Below the pieces are notes generated by a model. The model had not been told where the DNA came from. It ran no database searches and saw nothing but the letters and a program-made list of their open reading frames with translations. Made by a program: the position numbers and the translations under genes. Of a stretch of 64,000 bases of DNA, positions 59,457-64,000 are shown one piece after another (the stretch's first letter is position 1; each line of letters starts with the position of its first letter). This DNA comes from Lateolabrax maculatus (lineage: Eukaryota; Chordata; Actinopteri; Acropomatiformes; Lateolabracidae): assembly GCA_031216445.1 (NCBI GenBank), contig CM062206.1:11696001-11760000 (forward strand). The letters run 5' to 3'.

Positions 59457-62228
59457 ATGGCCCTGCAGATATCCGCTCTGTTTTCACGCACCGGGGCCCC
59501 GCTGCGCACGGCCGCTCTGTCGCGCGTCCGCGCTGACATCCAGGGAGCCGGTGTCAGGTTCAAACACGTCCCGGCCCCTCGGAGCCCCTGGCCGGGAGGC
59601 AAGCCCGCAACAAGTCCTGCCCGCGGCCATATTAACTGCACCCTCCGAGCCGAGAAGTTCTCAACCACAACACCGACAGCGGCGCTTTGGAAGTCCGGCC
59701 GGGGGAACGGCTCGTCCTCACCCCGGGGGAGGACAGGCCGGTCGGGGAAGGTCGCCCTCGGTGCCGCCCTCGGTGTGGGCGCCGTGGCGCTGGTCCAGTC
59801 CCTGCGCACCGGAACCCTCGCCGCCATGGCGCTCAAAGTTAACCTGGACTCCGCTGAGGGAAACTGGAAGGAGATCAAGGGTGAGACCGTTCAGCTGAGG
59901 CCGAGAGAGGAGTTTGATTAACTTTTTTGAAACCGCAGCCCTGCAGCGGGCCATGTCAACAGACCAGGAAGAACGCGTGTGCTGTCACGTGACCAAAACA
60001 CCTGTCCAGCTGCTTTAAAATGGAGGATGAGGCCAAACAAGTATCACAGTGAAGCAGTTAGTCCACAAACACTGTGGAGTTAGTACACTATAGACTCAAG
60101 ATGTATACATTATATAAAAAACACAATGTAAGTCAGTATAGGAATGATGAAAATACATTGGGTCAACAATTCCTGGCAATTTTAATGAATCATTCAGCCC
60201 AAAGTGATCTTATAATCATATTTTATATTTTTAGTTGGTTTAGATCGAAAACCAACATATACTTATTTGAGAATAATGCAAAATATAGAAAAGCAAGCAC
60301 ATTGAGTTTGAGAAGCTGCGGCTATTATCTATTGACACCAAAGTATTTGGTGTCAATAGATAATAATTTAGTCACAAAATAATTGTTTGACATAATGTAT
60401 ACTATTTAGTAAATCTGTCCTCAAATAAAGTGGAACTAGGGTGCAACAGCTTCACAAAGGCAGTTATGTACTGTACAGGGTATTATAAAATCACAGTACT
60501 CTACACACTAGGTTTCTGTAGGAATTTTACTCTTCATTAGATGGATATGCATGAGCTGTCAAGCTTTTTCTCAGCGTGGTATGCTAAAAGTACCACGTTT
60601 CTCTGTTCCTTAACATAAATTAAATTTAACAAAATATCTCTGGCTAACAGATTGTTTACTGTTGGTCCTCTTTGTCCATTGTCTCTCTCAGACTTCTTGC
60701 TGTATCTGTCTGTGGAGGACAGGCGTCAGTACTACAGGACTTCTAGCTCTGTGCCACTGGGCGACATCCCAGTGTGGACTCCCACTGCAGGTCAGACACC
60801 TAACATCAATCAAAGTCACTGTCAGGTTTATTCAGGGTTGGGTGGTGGTGGTGGTGAGACTTTCTTGGGGGGATGCAAAGACACTACAATTTCAGATATT
60901 TGGCCACACCAAATCATATAACTTAGACACTAAGAGCATTTTTACAAATTATGAGCTACAAAACAAAAGTAATTGCAAGCACCATTTGTGCAAAATGTGA
61001 TATGTTCATATATAGTCTACACTTCTGATGCGCACACATCAACAGAATTAAGCACATGCAAAGCAAAAGATGAACATACTATGTAACATTATCAGAAATG
61101 TATCACCTATTATCACATATCAGAAGATACTACATATATATATTTATTTATATATACTAGGTACATTGTATCTCTGTTTGTCCAGTAACCCAAATTCTAA
61201 GGCTGTATTACTCAAATATTATTGAACATTTTGGATTATTAATATTGCTGGTGACCAAAATATTCTTGAAAAATACCAAAATGTCACTGCTTCAATAAAA
61301 TCATTAAAGCTTAGGATGTGGCTATTCTCTCTTCAAAACAGTGAACAAAGGAAGCCCGTTAGATATATAGATTCAGTAGGCAGAGAGTTCCAAAGTGTGG
61401 GTCCTCTAGTAGCAGAGGCCCAATCGCCCTTTGTCACGAGCTATGACCTGGGAGTAACCAGCAGGGCCCGGCCTGCAGATCTTAATAGTCGAGGGGGGAC
61501 ATGCGGTCAGTAAATCAGTAATGTACTTTGGAGCCAGGCCATTTAAGGCCTTAAAGGTAAGCGATAAAATGTTGAAGTCAATGCGGAAACTAACAGGGAG
61601 CCAGTGAAGAGTGGCGAGCACAGGGGTAATGTGATCCCGCCTCTTCCTCCCGGTAATGAGTCGAGCAGCAGCGTTTTTTACCAACTGATCAGTACTACCA
61701 CATCAGTATGTGGCAGAAATGACCTAATTTTAGCAATAGTCCTGAGCTGAAAAAAAAACATGATTTAACAACATTTTTTACTTGTCCATCAAAACAGAGG
61801 TTTGCATAAAATTTAACTACTAGATTCTTAGCAGCCTGCGTAACGTTATTTGACAGTTTGCCAAGATTTGCAGTAAGAGAGGCGATCGAATTTGGGGGAC
61901 CGAACAGGATGACCTCAGACTTATCATCATAAAAAAATTAAGTCTGATAAGAAGTCATGAAAACATACAGACTTCTTTTTTTATAATTCAAATTTAGCTT
62001 TATTAATTTGATGCTAAGTACAGGAACAAACAACCAAAACACTTTCCTTGTGCAAATTTACCAGGTAAATGAAACTGATCCTGAGACTTAATGTACTGCA
62101 TGTGTGTGACTCATTATCAGGTGGCTCTGATCAAACTCTCTACCAGAGGAATGAAAAGTTGGACCAGAAGATTTCCCTCTACACCGGTGACATCACTAAA
62201 CTGGAGATAGACGCTATTGTCAATGCAG
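59457..62228 (+). CDS. macrod1: Mono-ADP-ribose hydrolase MACROD1, N-terminal part (runs off the right edge)
   Basis: MACROD1 is a mitochondrial macrodomain enzyme removing ADP-ribose from proteins and hydrolysing O-acetyl-ADP-ribose. Three coding exons are visible: 59457-59880, 60692-60790 and 62121-62228, in consistent phase. Exon 1 (141 codons) is Arg/Ser/Ala-rich without acids at the start, as in a mitochondrial targeting sequence, and ends MALKVNLDSAEGNWKEIK (human MAAKVDLSTSTDWKEAK). Exon 2 gives FLLYLSVEDRRQYYRT and VPLGDIPVWTPTA; exon 3 gives LDQKISLYTGDITKLEIDAI then VNA, the beginning of the macrodomain. The glycine-rich ADP-ribose loop (human GGGGVDG) lies in later exons outside the window. 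Confidence 0.95.
60323..60365. repeat. Perfect 20-bp hairpin in macrod1 intron 1
   Basis: Arms 60323-60342 and 60346-60365 are exact reverse complements around GTA. The arm contains ATCTATTGACACCAAA. Confidence 0.95.
61320..61940 (-). mobile_element. L2-like LINE ORF2 C-terminal remnant
   Basis: The minus strand reads SEVILFGPPNSIASLTANLG, then CFDGQVKNVVKSCFF and LRTIAKIRSFLP, an internal deletion, VKNAAARLITGRKRRDHITP, LHWLPVSFRIDFNILSLTFK and ALNGLAPKYITDLL, and finally a frameshifted GPTLWNSLP-type end. This is the order of the L2 reverse-transcriptase thumb and C-terminus. Several frameshifts show it is dead. It lies in macrod1 intron 2, antisense. Confidence 0.85.
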
Positions 62229-64000
62229 GTATGTGTGTGTAAATCAGTGGGTGTAGGTTAGTCATCCAACATGATCACCAGGGATCTATTTTCACACATG
62301 ATAAAAATGAAATGGAAAACGAGATGAAACATAATTTTAATTTAATTTTATTTCCTCTATTTGCAACAAAAGTGATAGTATTCAGTGGGGGATAAAGAAA
62401 CACATGCAGCACAATATGAAGAAAAAAGCCAACAGTTGGAAATATGAGAAAGGATTATGGATTAAAAAACTGGGTGCTAAATTGAATGCAGCCCCCAGTC
62501 CATTTGTGCATTGATGTGCATGTACTGTACATCAATTTAGCACAAAACACCTGTGAGGGTGGTTTGTGCTGTGATTATGGGTATGATTTTTTCTCAGTGT
62601 GTGGGAGGGACACCTACAGGCTTTAGTTTACCAGCATGTTTGTACTGTGAAGTTTTCTTTAAAGTAGTGTACACTATACGAGAGTACAAGAACAAAAGGG
62701 TTTTGAATCAGAAGGATTACTGATTGCCTCCCTGGAAACTTCAAAAGTAGGCAAAGCAACCTGAAAGCAGAGCTAACGTTTATGTGAAGTCTCAGTACTG
62801 AGCAGATTATGGACAGACTGCTTGGAAGTGGAACTATGTAAAATAACCAGAGTTAGACTGATGTGACTTTTAAAGGCCAATACCAACTCCTTAGATTTAA
62901 TCTAGTGGTAGCTGGTGTTTTGTGAAGTCAGTGAACGCAGCTCATCATAGTTTTAGTTTGGTACCACATCAAGTGTAGTTTACAATACTAGTCATAAAAA
63001 ACGGTACCCACACACTCGAGACTTTTTGTCCTGTTTTTGTAGTATCCCCCAACCAAACAAACCTCTGATTATTTTCACTATCAGTTAACCTGTGGATTAT
63101 TTTTCAATTAATCAATTTTTTGTTAAGTCTATAAAATGTCAAAAGGTAGTGAAAAACATTCATCACAAACTCTGAGAGCCTAAAGTCTTCAAATGTCCTA
63201 TTATGTCCACCTGACAGTCCCAAAGATATTGAGCCACCATGCCTTGTTTTCTTGCACTTCTGCTTTATAATGTTTAAGTTTTCAGACAGAACAGTGAACA
63301 CATACTGAAATTAAACTTAAAAATAAGAGAAGTTAGTGTTTCTGGCAGAAAAACATTTTTGACATGTTGAAAAAAAACGTTTGAAATGCCTTGCACACAA
63401 GAAACAATAATAATAATAAGAAAATGTATTTGTACTAATGTCAAACATAATGAAAATATCAATACTTATGAATTATAATAGAAAGCTGACCAAATCTAAT
63501 AAAACATAGGATATGCTGTACAAATCCAACTTAATACATTTTGATTAAATGAGTCATGTGATCTATATAAAAATTGTATTCTGTTTTTCAACATTTCAAA
63601 GACAGGTGTACTATTTGCCCACATAACACACTTCCTCCCATCACTTATTGTTCTCCAGCACTTACAAGTAGAATTGGAGTCTCTCCAGTGACCATTAGAT
63701 GGAGCCCAAAGCCAGTTAATTTACTGAAGACCTTTTCCCACTAGGTAGTTTGGGCATTTGGGGGAAATTTAATCGGTGTCTTGGCACAGATGGTGCATCA
63801 GGGGAGAGTGAGGCAGGCCAGCATGCTTAAATGATGCTTGATGATGAGGCTTTAGCAGAAAATGATAGATTTTCATTGGCAGCTGACTGCCAGCAGGTGT
63901 ACGCTGTGCCAGCATCCAGTGAATATGTTGTTTGTTGACTCTCATTTATGGCATTATTGGTTGTGTTTGTGTGTGTGTGCGCACTTGTAAGGATTCGTGC
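62229..64000 (+). other. macrod1 intron 3 (partial)
   Basis: No further macrod1 exon seen. Contains an imperfect palindrome near 62504-62550 (TTTGTGC...GCACAAA) and the dispersed repeat at 63080-63245. Confidence 0.6.
63080..63245 (+). repeat. Dispersed teleost repeat, copy 2 (forward)
   Basis: CAGTTAACCTGTGGATTATT, then GTCTATAAAATGTCAAAAGG and GTCTTCAAATGTCCTATTAT. Homologous to the reverse copy at 37895-38085 and to a repeat I recall as widespread in percomorph genomes. Confidence 0.7.

Noticed and set aside
59279..59878. 199-codon minus-strand frame over macrod1 exon 1
   Set aside because: CpG-driven antisense frame; the plus strand matches MACROD1 and splices correctly.
62504..62550. 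Imperfect palindrome TTTGTGC...GCACAAA as a transposon end or microRNA
   Set aside because: Several mismatches and gaps, and no target-site duplication; too weak compared with the two perfect hairpins.

Overview
The window is vertebrate nuclear DNA, almost certainly from a percomorph-type teleost. Genes have many short GT-AG exons and compact introns. Protein fragments match vertebrate families along their length. Dispersed sequences (an L2-like LINE, an LTR-like block, a teleost repeat present twice) are of fish type. I rebuilt ten genes by chaining exons with compatible splice sites and reading phase; in every chain through a terminal exon the phases close on a stop codon.

Layout. 1-668 (-): 5' end of atg2a (autophagic lipid transfer). 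2812-13972 (-): complete nxf1 (mRNA export), 21 coding exons, with a constitutive-transport-element-like RNA structure in its large intron 10. 14.4-16.2 kb: an unresolved stretch with an orphan small ORF, an orphan minus-strand exon and a minisatellite made of splice-donor-like units. 17453-22146 (-): an inositol-trisphosphate 3-kinase, most like ITPKC. 23686-26830 (-): bscl2 (seipin). 28-33.6 kb: repeat-rich intergenic DNA with a 3.4 kb A-rich minisatellite and a LINE remnant. 34605-36248 (+): rnaseh2c. 38183-40498 (-): zbtb3, with an upstream noncoding exon near 42.3 kb. 43162-45741 (+): trpt1. 47038-56667 (-): fermt3 (kindlin-3), with three intact tRNA-Trp(CCA) genes and several tRNA-Trp relics inside its introns on the opposite strand. 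59457 to beyond the right edge (+): macrod1, first three coding exons.

Most of these genes are housekeeping and not one pathway. The human counterparts of nxf1, bscl2 and zbtb3, and of trpt1, fermt3 and macrod1, sit on 11q12-q13, so the window is a conserved-synteny block. No bacterial-type operon, CRISPR or novel defence system is present. The most interesting signals are noncoding: the nxf1 intron-10 export element, the splice-donor minisatellite, an inverted copy of the zbtb3 first exon inside its own intron, two perfect hairpins, a possible seipin microexon and the tRNA-Trp cluster.
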